Shown piece by piece: positions 11,742 to 23,449 of a stretch of DNA of 64,000 nucleotides. How positions within the stretch are numbered: position 1 is the first letter of the stretch; each line of letters starts with the position of its first letter. The DNA is from Oegoconia quadripuncta (Eukaryota; Arthropoda; Insecta; Lepidoptera; Autostichidae). The notes under the pieces are model-generated. The model did no database searches, was not told the origin of the DNA, and saw only the letters and a list, made by a program, of their open reading frames with translations. The position numbers were made by a program, and so were the translations under genes. Location: positions 33,635,242 through 33,699,241 of the forward strand of contig OX438743.1 in the NCBI GenBank assembly GCA_949316235.1. The letters run 5' to 3'.

Positions 11742-12014
11742 CACCATGGATACGTAGGTCGCTGCTTATCCATTGAAAATGTGGAAAATGCCTTCTGTGC
11801 TATTGCCGGTGTACTAAGCCTAAATTGCCCCAAAACCAGTATCAATGCGGAGTGGTATAAAATAATCGCATCACACTCACTCGAGAAATGGCGAGAAAGA
11901 AAATCAATTGTACTCAATAAAAAAAAATGTGATTTTTACTCTAGCGGAAGAAATCTAACTATGAAGCAGTTATTTATTGCAATATATAGTTGCACCCATA
12001 GTTATAGTTATTAA
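11742..12014 (+). pseudogene. Unidentified open frame beside a MITE
   Basis: An open frame of about 90 codons with YVGRCLSIENVENAFCAIAG, LNCPKTSINAEWYKIIA and LEKWRERKSIVLNKKKCDF. There is no good ATG start; the frame begins after a TAA at 11739. It follows the MITE at 11287-11676 by about 65 bp. It could be decayed transposase or host coding sequence, but no diagnostic motif is seen. It may be chance. Confidence 0.2.
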
Positions 12015-13904
12015 GTCTAATGATCTAAACCACCTCTCAAATATCTCATATTGATTTGCCTTTTAATACCGCAAATATAATTGTACCTACATATAGTCAT
12101 TATCAAAAATAAACACACCCTTTATAGTTTTTAGAGTTTATAATCTAGTGTAGCATTTAGAATATAGACTTCTCGTAGTACCTACCCTCAACACAACTGT
12201 TAGTGATTAGTTTGATTTTTGTTGTAAGACTTTTAAGTGTTTCAATCGGATGATAGTAATGACCTCCTTGCTAGCACCGCCGTTGTTAAGCAAAGGTGCA
12301 AACTTTTCTTAGCTGCCTCGAGTCTGGGAACTTAATACCTACTCCTAGAAGTCACTGGCTATATGGTTCTCTTAGTACAGTTTTACTCTAGTTTTAAGCC
12401 AAATTGGCTTAATCGGGCTTTCACATCTTCCCATTGTTGCAGAATGTTAGCTCAAAATTGATACAAATGAGAGTTTTAATGATGACAAGATTCTGTCAAG
12501 GATACTATTATAACTAGTCGTCATTAATAATAGACATATGTCAACCTCCCCAGATCCATGGCGTAATTTAAGCACAGCGAATTGGACCATACAGACAGAT
12601 ATGTGTCATAGGCTGTAGGTTCCGGAAATAGTGGCTTGAGAGGTTATAGCTAGAACAAATGGCCTTGGACATACTTGAGGGGACTACTAATTGAGGATTA
12701 TGTTATGTTGTGTCGTGTACGTTGTTAGAGGTTAAGGTGTCCATATAAACATGCTATAAGTATGTGACATAGTGGAAGCTTGGAAAATAGGCGAAACGTA
12801 GCTTTTGGCAAAATTTGCAGCCACTTGAATTTAATAATATAGTATGTCAGTATGGTCGTATCCTTGAATATATTCAGTAAAATTAGTAAAATGAGATTAT
12901 GGACTATATAGTATTCTTATCGTTTTAGTAGATTGGTCACGTAATTCTATTTTTAGCACATATTTACTTACGTATTTCAAATAAGTAGGACTTATCCCAA
13001 AAGAAGAAACCGGGAATGGTTTCGGCTTTTGTGATTTCTCCTACTTCCAACTACTACAAAGAATGTACACAGCTTGTTATTTAAAAGAAGGGATGGAAAT
13101 GGGGGGAACAGGAGGGTTTATTGTCTACTTGCAACTCCTATCGCGATACCTTTTGCTTTGAGTTCCACATTTGAACGATGAACCTAAGGTTTCCTATCAT
13201 TTCTTCTTACCGAGAATCACCCTTATACACAACTGTACAAAAATTTTAATGTTTATGTCAAAGAGCTGCTGAAATAAATGACGGTGACAGATGACTAAAT
13301 ACTACCAACAATTCGGAATATATATTTGAATGCTACGGTACATAATTCACACTACAGCGTTTATCTTACACATGACACTAGTCGATACTTCCTATAGGAG
13401 GGAATTGCTAAAGTGGTGCGCCCAGCTAACTATTAGTTTAAGACCATCTTGCCTAATGTCAGATTGTGGGCTGCGAAAGTTACAGCGCTGTTTGCGCTTG
13501 CTCGGAATTAAATAACGTTAGTATTGAATCAAATAATATTTTACTGTAAATGAAAATTTATAAATGGAAAAAGATTTAGCAAATAATGAGATGAATGAAC
13601 TAAATATAATTAAGTTGCAATATATATATATATTTGTAGATACTTTGAAATTGAAGTAAATGTATCTAAGAAAATTCTTTTAACGTTTTTTTTTCGTTTT
13701 AGTATGTACAGTTGGCACCGGTAGCAAGCTTAATTTTTATGATATAGTTTGGAGAATCTTTGTTGGATTTTATGATATTTTCCCTGACATCTATCATGCC
13801 ATCAGGTGATAGATAAATTTCAGTTGAACTTAAATATCAATTTCCCATTAGAATTCGCCACAATTCTACACATGTATATTTAGAAATAAAGACTTACTAC
13901 TTTA
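12015..13904. other. No gene recognised
   Basis: Non-coding. A short frame at 13330-13515 has no recognisable motif; a TATATA run lies at 13618-13631. The neighbouring stretches 10137-11286 and 14101-15551 likewise show no supported feature beyond the microsatellite at 10706. Confidence 0.5.
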
Positions 13905-13942
13905 ATATACCAGCCGAAAGACGTCCACTACTGGACAATGAA
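13905..13942 (-). mobile_element. RTE-like 3' terminal fragment
   Basis: GCCGAAAGACGTCCACTACT, read on the minus strand, is the terminal box of RTE copies. Only about 35 bp survive, next to a minus-strand SINE. Confidence 0.45.
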
Positions 13943-13949
13943 TAATAAC

Positions 13950-14100
13950 TTTTTTTATATACACAATGGGTTAGCACTTGACCTCAATCACACCTGATGT
14001 TAAGTGAAGCTGAGGCCGAAGGTGGAAGCATACAGACCCGGAAACCCCAACATATTTGCGGGACTGGCTATTTTATCTTTGACAACCGCAACACAACAAC
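13950..14100 (-). mobile_element. SINE family 1, 3' half, minus
   Basis: The tail half only: ACACAATGGGTTAGCACTTG, CACACCTGATGTTAAGTGAA, GGAAACCCCAACATATTTG. The head is missing and the copy ends in a CAACAA-rich stretch. Confidence 0.7.
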
Positions 14101-15551
14101 AACAAACAACAACTACATATTTAAAAATCATATTCATACATTACAAAACGGTATGTTACATAAATTATGAAATTGTCTTGAATGTCAATATCGATTTCGC
14201 TGTTATTAATATCGTATAATTTAGGCGAAAGGAAGATCATTTATGCCGAACCCTATCTGCTGCGCTACACATCTGTGTCTAGGTACAGGGCATCGCTCAT
14301 CAACCCCATCATCAATCATGCGCCACGTGACGCGAGGTAACCTGATGTAGTTCATGAATTACGTAACTTATGTCTGTGAAATGGTTACAAAATATTTGTG
14401 CATAACTTACATTTACTTAGTTGATTGACGTTAAGATATTCTAAATGAATTATGTAGTTCTTTAACACTTACGGAATCACCTGGACGTTTGCCCGCCTGT
14501 CACTAATATTTATTCTGGAAACAATTTGATTGTAATATAATTTTGGTATAGTTGTAGAAAATGGTGACCTAAATTTAGTTGTTTAGGTAAAATGTTACGT
14601 ATACAGAAAATAAGGTCATCGTGTGGGTTATCAGATGAAAACTGCTGTCACTTCAAAATTGCTGTCCCCCAAGCTGAGTATCGCTTAGAAAAAGTATGTT
14701 TATCTTCTAAACCACAGAGCTTTGCCTAGTTTGGGGCTAGATATTTTGTGTTAGTATCCAAAATATTTAACATTATTATTGATATACTTATAACCCCTAT
14801 CGATAATCTCTTCAAGGTCCGTTTGTACATGTGCAAAGCAAAGAGCGACAGCACGGAAAGCGCACAAAAGATCCCTAGTGGGTCAATGTGACTTCGGGCA
14901 TAATACCCAATGCATAAGAATATTCCGAAGGGTAGTAGCCCCGTTTTGATTATTGAAATTAAAGTTTAAGAGCCTGTCGCACTCGCACGTCTAGGCTGGA
15001 CGTACATTAGTTACCCGGCAGAAGTGACCCAATCATTTCTATTATGCCAGACGTTAACGCTTAGACTTTCACAATTGATTGGCTGTCGAACTGTTCGAGG
15101 TTTGTAGAGAACCAATCGACTTCGAGAAATGAATCCATAGCGTTTATCGTTGTAGAACAGTTGCCATATGTTTATATAGCCACGCAGTACTATAAGATTC
15201 TTGTAGTGTACTTTATAATTTACCAGAATAACTATAAACAATACAGGGTGAATTTGAATTCGTGTAATTCTGAATGACTGGTGACGCCACTTTTGATTAC
15301 GAACTACTTTCCCCAAGGAACTATAGCCGAATTCAGTCGAAAATGTTGGACTTACATACTAAATGTGGTTCAGAATAGTTTACTTTGTATGGGTAATTGA
15401 AAAATTTTTGATCGAAATCGGTGTTCGAATATGAAATAAGATTTTAATCGGATAAACTAACTTGCATCCCCGCTCGGTCACAGCCTTGCAATTCTCCAAA
15501 TCTATTGTATATCTATGGGTGATGAATGACTTGAATGGATGAAGCAAACGT

Positions 15552-15872
15552 AGCGCAGTCGTATTCGCTATTCATTTTCGATTAGAGATGTTAAGTAATG
15601 TCTGACGCGGTCAGTTGTTGGATGGGTGACCACTAATGGCATTTTAATAAGAGTGTTTCCGTGCTTCGGAGGGCACGTTAAATAGTCGGTCCCGGTTGGT
15701 TTCAATTGAAGGCAGTCGTTAATCCAAGTCGGTGGCCTACAAGGGCGGCTTATAAACTGTCAAGTGGCCACTAGTCTGACACAAATCCATCAATCGCACT
15801 TGGCCCACGTGGTGGATTACGTCCCATACCCTCTCCCAGTGAGAGGAGGCTGTGCCCCAACAGTGGGGACGC
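15552..15872 (+). mobile_element. 5S-headed SINE, full-length reference copy
   Basis: The most complete copy. TAGCGCAGTCG (tRNA A-box-like) at about 15551-15561 is followed by a core at 15586-15632 that resembles the 3' half of 5S rRNA: GTTAAGTAATGTC, then GGTCAGTTGTTGGATGGGTG and ACC. Then come CCGTGCTTCGGAGGGCACG, TCAATTGAAGGCAGTCG, GTGGCCACTAGTCTGACAC and the end CCCCAACAGTGGGGACGCG. In 5S rRNA this core carries the A box, intermediate element and C box bound by TFIIIA. Confidence 0.75.
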
Positions 15873-16370
15873 GTTGGCTGGCTAGCTGGCTTGGAAGGCT
15901 GTTGATAAATGAATGATTTGTATGGAAGTATACATATTTCGGCCATGTTTTGTACTAGCACGGCATTGTAAATCGGTCAAGGCAACCGCATGGGGTGATT
16001 ATGCGAAGGTGAATTACGGCCATAGCGTGCACAACATTCAAATAATATTCCCTTTTTACGTCGCAACTACAAAAAAGTTTCCGCCACTTTTGCCCTCGGT
16101 ACTTCTACTTATCGATTTCCATAACGTATGGAAATATTTTCCGTTCCTTTTCAATGTTCTCCTCTATATCGGTGTATAACGCGAACGGTATAAAGACGTA
16201 ATTGAATTGCTATCGTTTTGGGCTCGCTAAATGGGGGCCGCATTGATTTACTGCTTCTACTGTTGGGATCACATGTCTGGTTTCACATGTATGTAATATT
16301 AAACAGTTTATTTTTGTATTAATATTTGTGTGAATAGAGCAAATTTCATGTAATTACAATTACTTTTCAA

Positions 16371-16667
16371 CCGCCTCCGTGGGCTCAATGTAAACAACAT
16401 AGGGTTTACGAATCCGAGATCGCGGGTTCGATCCCCAGCGGGATACATGCTTAGTACTTTGTTTGGTTGGTGGTAGGGCATTTTATATGTCCGCTTGGCT
16501 AGCTACTACCATCTTATCTAAGTCTGCCGCCAAACAGCAATATTAATAGCATTGTTGTGTTCGGTAAGATAGCCAGTCCCCCAAATAAGATTTCCGGATC
16601 AGTACGTTTCACTTAACATCAGGTGTGAGTGAAGTCAGGTGCTAACCCGCTGTGCATAAAAAAAAAG
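16371..16667 (+). mobile_element. tRNA-headed SINE (family 1), full-length
   Basis: CCGCCTCCGTGGGCTCAATG, GTTTACGAATCCGAGATCGC, B box GGTTCGATCCC at 16432-16442, the full body and the tail CTGTGCATAAAAAAAAAA. The best preserved head in the window. Confidence 0.85.
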
Positions 16668-16687
16668 AGAGAAAAGGCGTTCTGGAG

Positions 16688-16838
16688 TGAAGACCTTAGC
16701 TCGCCGCTAACATAGTATGGGACGCTATTTAGTGCGATGATCTGCGCAAGTCTGGCAAGGGCTGGCAGTAACTGGAAATAGAGAAACGAAGGATGGTGTC
16801 TATGTCCATTAACAGATTAAGATCGACTGATGATGATA
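16688..16838 (+). mobile_element. RTE-like 3' end
   Basis: ATGATCTGCGCAAGTCTGGC, GGCTGGCAG, a short coding remnant and a terminal TGATGATGATAA resemble the 3' end of RTE elements. The copy is short and decayed. It lies about 20 bp after a SINE. Confidence 0.55.
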
Positions 16839-17069
16839 AAATGTAAAAAGTCAACACGTACACGTTGTGCATAAACAAATAATTTATGTTTTTAATGAGC
16901 CATTGAATTAAGGCTTTTGACTTATCCTTCACCGTCAACAGCGCTTCGTGTCTACAGCTCTCTAGCTGTACTATTATTCTCTTAGTGAAAGAAAGATTCA
17001 TTAGAAGAGGCTTTGACCTATGTTTAATCCACCACGCGAGCACAGTGCGGTGTTGCCTTTAGGTATCTA

Positions 17070-17496
17070 GTCGTAGGCAGATGATTAAATTGGTCATTCA
17101 ATTGAATGTCTAAGCATCGCTTCATCATCACTATGATATCAGCCACAGGACGTCCACTGTTGAACGAAGGCCCATAGAATTCCAGAGTGACCGGTTAGAA
17201 GCGACCTGCATCCAGCGACTTCATTGTGAGCGGATGCCTCTCCATAGGCTCGTTGCGTGACTCTAAGCTTTCCCATGAGGCCCATAGTGCGAGACCACGT
17301 TTCAGAGCCATAAGTTATCACTATGGTAACACACATTGAGCGTTTTGAAACACTGAATGAGGTGTTTTGGACGAGAAGACGTTGCTTGCATCATAGAAAA
17401 TTGCGCTAACCCAGCGTGGGCTCAACAGCACGATTTTCTGTAAAAACGGGAATGTCTAATTCAATTGAATTGGTAAATCATTCATCTGCCTACGAC
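17070..17496. repeat. Inverted repeat flanking an RTE-like fragment
   Basis: GTCGTAGGCAGATGA (17070-17084) is exactly mirrored by TCATCTGCCTACGAC (17482-17496). Inside these, TTCAATTGAATGTCTAA and GAATGTCTAATTCAATTGAA continue the symmetry, arms about 43 bp. The RTE-like copy sits between them. Confidence 0.65.
17115..17410 (-). mobile_element. RTE-like non-LTR fragment, minus strand
   Basis: On the minus strand, a frame with VITYGSETWSRTMGLMGKLR and VTQRA, then a decayed tail with VQQWTSCG close to the TGATGATGA-type end at 17125-17135. This is the C-terminus and 3' end of an RTE-like reverse transcriptase. It is flanked by an inverted repeat (17070-17112 and 17455-17500). Confidence 0.75.
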
Positions 17497-17994
17497 ATAA
17501 TGTACCACCTGGTTAATTTCTTCTGTAATATGGACGAAATTAGATGAAATAGGCGACCAACGTATTGAGTAATAAATCACAATCCCATAGAGGATATGCC
17601 TAGCCATCATCATTATGGGGAACTCATGCAAATTTGCAATGGTCCCGTTCGCTCTGCCCACCTATCCGTCCATCCATGCAAATGCTCATAGCGATTAGAG
17701 AGGTATATTATAGTCGACTAGTAGATAAATAATGATTATTATATTATCCCTGTCAGAACTGAACTTTAAATTGTATAGTAAATTATCTGCCCAATTTTTT
17801 GTGTAATATAAACAGAAATATTTATACGCTTAATGTTTTATCTGAAAAAGAGATTTTTTCTCTATGTGATCAAACCGCAGTAATAACATCTTATTTCAAG
17901 TTTCAACCTACCTAATGTCCACGATGACTGAGGCTACTAATAGGTACATTATTTTATATGTTTAGGTATAATTAAATATTTTTAAATGATTACT

Positions 17995-18250
17995 GGATTC
18001 AAATTATAGATAAAATTTAAGTATTAATAGCCAAAAAAACCCGACATCGCATTTTGTATTTTGCGGGTGCCATATTGAATTTTTTACTATAAAATATATA
18101 CATTCTGGAAATTTCGACCTTGCACATCAATTTCGGTCAAGCCGTTTAGGCTACAAGAAACATAAAAATCTACATAAGTAACCCGTTGGTGCATAAAAAA
18201 AATCGTAAAACATTACCCTCCTTCCTGGAGCAGTCGGTTCAAAAATAAAT
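17995..18250 (+). repeat. Dispersed repeat with CCTTGCAC block, copy 1
   Basis: CATTTTGTATTTTGCGGGTG, ACCTTGCACATCAATTTCGG, TCAAGCCGTTTAGGCT and CCTTCCTGGAGCAGTCGG. The order is the same at 57325-57545. It includes the SINE tail scrap at 18178. Confidence 0.5.
18178..18203 (+). mobile_element. SINE family 1 tail scrap
   Basis: AACCCGTTGGTGCATAAAAA is the last 20 or so bases of family 1. A similar scrap in the minus orientation is at 29052-29075 (ATGCACAACGGGTTAG). Confidence 0.4.
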
Positions 18251-18955
18251 ATTTGTTCACCGTAATACTGTATCTAGATGATCAAACCACTGACGAATAT
18301 CGCTTTTGTAGATAACTAGTAATAAAAATTTAGTATTAAAGTCGTAACGTTATGTCTATGGTGTATAGTACAGTCAGCGTCAAAATGTTACTGTAACCTA
18401 ACCTATACAGCCTGTTTGGGATGGCAAATATATCTTAGTATACAAGAAAAATAAAACTTTATTAAGTAGGAGATATAACATGTTAACTTTCTAGAAGTAC
18501 GAGTAATACATATGTGTCGTATAATGAAGAACCCAAGTCGTGAGTCAAAATTTCATTCATGAGTCGGTAAAACAATTCACTTTTATATTATAAGCCATGG
18601 CAGAGAAAAACAGGATCCACTAAATATTGCTATTCTATATTTCCTGAAAACGTGTTTGTTTTGTTGAACAACAAATATGAGCAATGTTGAATATCTTTCA
18701 TAAATTCTATCATAAATTCGTGTTACATTATTGTAATTATGTGTGGCAAAGTAATTAGGGAGCGTTTAGAGTACACAACACATGGTTTTTGCGTATTTTG
18801 TACAGAGTTCCTACGAGAAAATTAATTGATAAAGTTTGCTTCGCCGACACGCAACACTGCGCCATAAATATTCATCAGAATTTAAATGTGAACATTGAAT
18901 ACCACACCTATCTATGTAGGTATTTGGATTAAAAACAAAAGAAGTAAATACCGAA

Positions 18956-19057
18956 GGTCTGTCTATTATTATATTAAATAGTTTTGTCAAGGGTTTTCAA
19001 AATTTTGAATTTAGAAAACCCTTGACAAAACAAATAATTATATTATCCAGATAGACC
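18956..19057. repeat. Imperfect palindrome, about 48-bp arms
   Basis: GGTCTGTCTATTATTATATT ... TTTTGTCAAGGGTTTTC at the left is mirrored by GAAAACCCTTGACAAAA ... AATTATATTATCCAGATAGA at the right. The ends match the terminal GGTCTATCTGGA box of the dispersed repeats at 33305 and 59270, so this is probably two such ends placed back to back. Confidence 0.6.
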
Positions 19058-19164
19058 AAACCAACTGTGTTAAAAGCTGAATATCTTCAAAACGGCTTCA
19101 TTCAATGAAATCAAAATCAAACATGGCTAAAAACCTATTCTCGAAATTAATCATAGATTTCATA

Positions 19165-19312
19165 AATAAATCAGTATAAAGTCTGTCTGTCTGTCTGTCC
19201 AACTTTCACGGCTAAACTGCTGAACTGATCTGCATATTGAAATTTGGCACAGACGTAGTCTGAAACCCGGAGAAGTACAGTAATTCCATGCGGGTGAAGG
19301 TAATCTCGGAAT
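19165..19312 (+). mobile_element. Possible Helitron-like fragment
   Basis: A (CTGT)n run followed by TTTCACGGCTAAACTGCTGA, ATTGAAATTTGGCACAGACG and CATGCGGGTGAAGG. The arrangement resembles the interior of Helitron-like repeats, but both ends are missing. Confidence 0.35.
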
Positions 19313-19395
19313 TGTATACCAAATACAAATTCACTACCTATCTATTTGTTTGTGCATTTTGTTGTTCTAAACATCACAAAGAATCATTTTATTTA

Positions 19396-19548
19396 ATCAT
19401 GTAATTATGTGTAATAGGCTACAAACGCGACTGTCAAATGACACAATGCTTTTGGTTTTGAAGAAAATAAAAATTAAACTACCTATGCCAATACCTTCTA
19501 CACTTACCTAATATGCCCTATTTTTTCCGTAAAAAAACTCATTCGATA
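19396..19548. mobile_element. Half copy of the 11287-11676 MITE
   Basis: AATAGGCTACAAACGCGACT, AATTAAACTACCTATG, CAATACCTTCTA and CCCTATTTTTTCCG, then AAAAAAACTCATTCG. This is the right-hand part of the element. The left half is missing. Confidence 0.65.
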
Positions 19549-20335
19549 TAAGTAGGTACCAGTCCTCGTGAGTTTGTTGAAAAATACACATTTTAAAATA
19601 ATCTGAACACCGAAGTTTTAAAATTGAGACAATCAATGTTTCACGTTTCATAAAAATGAGGATAAAGTTTTTCCATTTTTGCTTTTATCTAACTACTTTA
19701 TTTACTAATAAGTACCTAAAATAACTTTAATAACACGTTTAATAAACTTGATAAGACTGGATCTATTTTGTTTGACACGCGCAATGTTCGATTCCTTTTT
19801 AGTGAATTTAAAGATGAACAGAATTATTAATAAATAATTAAGTATTCAAACCTTAATGAGTACAAGCTGGGAAGGCCTCAGCACAGCATTGAGATTGGTG
19901 TAGGCTCATAAAATAATCAACTAATTAAACTTCACCAACCGAATTTGTGGTAGCTACTCAACAAATTTGTTCTAATTTTAGTGCCAATTTTATCTAGGTC
20001 AATAATGTTGATTAAATTAGTAATAAATAACATTACGCGGTTGCGGTCTCTGCAGATCTTTGGTTCGGTCTCACTTTTACCTTACTTTAAACAACGAATT
20101 AATTAATTTGATAACTTTAAGTTGGACTGTATAAACTGAATTTACATATTTCCGTTTTCGCAAACTTTCTCCGCGTAACTAACCTACTGTCTCTTTATTG
20201 GATCGTTTACTGAGTTGGCGAATGTTGCTGTGCGTTACCTTTTAAAGTAAATGTTACGTTTAAGTCTTCACGTAGTTTAATAATTCATAAATAGAGTTAT
20301 CACGGTTATATTTAGCTTTGTACGTTCAGGGACAC

Positions 20336-20582
20336 ATCATCAACAGCCTTACATGAATTGTGCCATGATCAACCACGCAATCTCAGTGCGGATTGATGGA
20401 TTTGTATCAGACTCGTGGTAACCTGATGTCTGTGTTTTCAAGCCGCCCATGTATGCCACCGACTTGGTTTAACGATTACCTTCAATTGAAAACTACTGGT
20501 GATAACTACTTAACCGCTTAAGCACGGAAACACTTGTATTAAAATGCCACTAGTGGTGATCCATCCCAGGGTTGCCCACTCC
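20336..20582 (-). mobile_element. 5S-headed SINE, minus
   Basis: ATGATCAACCACGCAATCTC, ACCTTCAATTGAAAACTACT, GCACGGAAACACTTG, then GTGGTGATCCATCCCAGG as the reverse of the GGATGGGTGACC box. The 5S-like A box region is not retained. Confidence 0.6.
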
Positions 20583-23040
20583 AGGTATTGCTATACTTCT
20601 CTAATATCTCTCAGTGAGGGGAAGCTACACCACTGCATATTTCTACATTGCAGAGTATTGTTTAAAGACTATCTGGAATGTAGGGGGACATTAAGTCAGC
20701 AGCCTCTGGATTACAAGATTACCCGTGTGAATCTTTCACCCCTCGTATTCAATCCCAGTAGGTACGTACCTATTCTGTGTTTGTATGTTTTTTCGCGGCG
20801 AGGTTGCGACTCACAAATAAATTCATGAGTCCAATGAGCCTTGCCGCTCCATACATTGTGATTCATTCGCATTAGGGATCGTTACAAGGTAGGAGAAGTA
20901 GGATCCGCCATTATATCAGTTCATAAGTGTTTCCCTATTCCGTATGGTGTTAACATGAGGCAACCATGAGTCTTACATGTCTTTGATAGGTGGAGTTAGT
21001 CATAAATGCTCAACTATTTAAACTATAATAAAATTTGCTAATATTATACGTAGAATATATGAAATATAATAAACATTAAAAACAAGTACCGGTAGAACTA
21101 CATTGTTGAACTGCACATTCTAAAAGAAAGATTTGAATTTTTTTTATTGTTCCTCAATCATGGTAACATCAAAATTTCATCAATGGTTAGTGTGTAGAAA
21201 TTTCAGAGGGCTACAATATTTAATCCAATATTTGAAGTAAAACTGCACGACTCAAGTTCACAGCATTTCTGCATGAGATTATGAAGTTGTGAATAATTTA
21301 ACTATTAAAATGCTTATACAGCTTGTTTGTTTTTGAAGAAAATCTACATGTACCTGAAGTATATAAAGCAATTACATATAATAAACTTTCCTCTCTGATA
21401 TATCATATATATTTATAGTATTAAGTTTGACATTTAAGGCTTTATACATAGCTCGCTTTATCGAATTCCTTATATTTTCCCGATACTTTTCTCGTTTGTG
21501 ATTGTTGTATACATTTTATACGCATTTACTTTAGAAATTGAATCAGCATCCCGCTTCCGCTCTCTTCTGTAGTTTCCACCACGAGTGTTCCTGTCGCTTC
21601 GTAAGGGCGCGCTCACACGTACGCATGTTTTATTCATCACCCTCTTGACGGCTCTTACCTCCTTCGTTATCGTCTGCTATTCTGTACACGTTTAATTACG
21701 TTTGTAATAATAAGCTTTTTGTACATTACCTCCTTAGATATATTTACAAAATATTTTGCTGGAATTTATTACGTAAATATATTTTTATTATTAATGGATT
21801 AGTATTAGTTCTGCAGGAGTAATATATTTTATCAACATTAGCCTACATCCGTCCACTGCTGCTGGATATAGAATAACATTATCATACAAAACCCTAACAA
21901 AACAAAACGAATTATCTACTCCTTATATTGAAATTCATGACCCACAAATTGGTCCTGAATACATAATTTCATAGTCTAAGCGATGCTCGGTCATCAATTA
22001 TTCTTTTTCTTTAAACAATTCTAAAATACATTTTGTAATTGAAAACATGGGTACGATTAATCAAGTATAGTTCAGGAGCTTACCGCTCGAGTGCCTCCCT
22101 GCGTGGGTCATTCCCAACTGAATTAGACTGTGCAAAGCAGCAGTTTAACTCTGAGCGAGTAATTAATTTCTGAGAGTTTGCAGTGCCTTTGAAGCGGCTC
22201 GTCGTTGCAATGCGCAAAGAACACGGTTAACAATTTATGAACTACCGCTCGAGTGTAAATGCAGTGGTGAACTGAGAATAGACCGGATTAAAATTATGCT
22301 TGTAGGAAATGTTGGAAAGCCAGAGAGGTGCTGGTATACATAGTTAAGAGGGATTATGGCGTCCAGTGGCGGCCTCATTCGATAAATTAACATTTATTTT
22401 TAATTACAGCATATTATCAAAAATATTGCTTTGACGTCATCTCTGGAATCAACAACCTGAAATAAATTTTAACAAAAAGTTAAGGCTCGGCACGAGGAAA
22501 TGACTGTTTCCCAAGATATCCAAGATGTTCTCGGCTTTATTACCTCTACTGGTAGCGATTTTCATTTGTGGCATGCAGCTCTTTGGTCGCATGATTATTT
22601 TTTTATGTGTGATAGTAAATCGAAGTTATTTAGTCTACGTTTGCTTTGCTTTTAAAAGCTGACTTTTTCAACGCAGTCACTAGACCGGTCAAAGTGAATT
22701 GGTTAGTGGTTTTAAGGAATTCTCGAGAACTAAGCTCTCTCGAAAAATGGCATCCAATTTTTATTCCAAGGCAATAAATTTCAATGCTGTGCTGAAGTTA
22801 TTCACAAATCATTCCTCGTGTGGAAGTGAATACTTTTATTTCGTACCTTTAAGTATTTCGAATCGTAGAACAAAAAAAAAGACGCTTTTGCTCTTTTGCC
22901 CCGTCATTTTCAACAGTATATATGCCAATAGTTAATTTTATTTGGGCTTTGATGATGTGGGGTTGAGAAGATATAAGAGGAAAAATTATCCTCAGCAACG
23001 CACATTTGTAATGTAGGGTTAGTTTAGTTTACCTATCAAA
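20583..23040. other. No gene recognised; unique-looking sequence
   Basis: Apart from the RTE scrap at 21830-21885, this stretch shows no repeat match within the window. The tract 21545-21700 is richer in C+G and pyrimidines. TACCGCTCGAGTG occurs twice, at 22081 and 22243. No exon can be defended. Confidence 0.45.
21830..21885 (-). mobile_element. RTE-like 3' terminal fragment
   Basis: TCCGTCCACTGCTGCTGGAT with flanking TATCAACATTAGCC resembles the reverse complement of an RTE 3' end. Confidence 0.45.
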
Positions 23041-23068
23041 TATGAATGAATGAATGAATGAATGAATA
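23041..23068 (+). repeat. (ATGA)n microsatellite
   Basis: About six ATGA units, followed by ATATTTATTTGCAGAAACAT, a sequence often found at reversed non-LTR 3' ends. Confidence 0.7.
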
Positions 23069-23449
23069 TTTATTTGCAGAAACATGGTACATAAATGAGA
23101 TGTTAGCACATTAGCGAAGTTTCATCATGTTTCGCCAGCAGTGGTTGGCATGCAACAATTATCTACTTATAATTACAACTATACGTACAATTAATTACAT
23201 TAGCTAGTCACAATTATGTATCATTTGAATTAATATTAATTAGTTGTTATAAACATACATTAAATATTACATAATATGATTCATTGTATTTATCGATTTC
23301 CATTTATATAATTCTAATATATTGGGTCCGTGCATGTCATTTCAACATTATTATATTATCAAAATAGTACATTTACATTATATTCCATAATAAATCAATC
23401 AAAAAAAATAAAAAAATATTCCATTACTTCTCGATATCTTGCTGTGATC

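Noticed and set aside
15586..15632. Possible 5S rRNA gene or pseudogene
   Set aside because: Only about 45 bp resemble 5S rRNA, and the same piece recurs at the same place in a repeated body. It is part of a SINE.
16371..16445. Possible functional tRNA gene at the SINE family 1 head
   Set aside because: The same head occurs in several copies with the same downstream body and A tail. It is a SINE.
16729..17043. Minus-strand open frame of 104 codons
   Set aside because: It overlaps an RTE 3' end and unrelated sequence, with no motif and low-complexity composition. Treated as background.
22494..22504. TCGGCACGAGG resembles a cDNA-library EcoRI adaptor end
   Set aside because: The match is only 11 bases and the flanking GAATT is absent, so chance is the simplest explanation for a genomic sequence.
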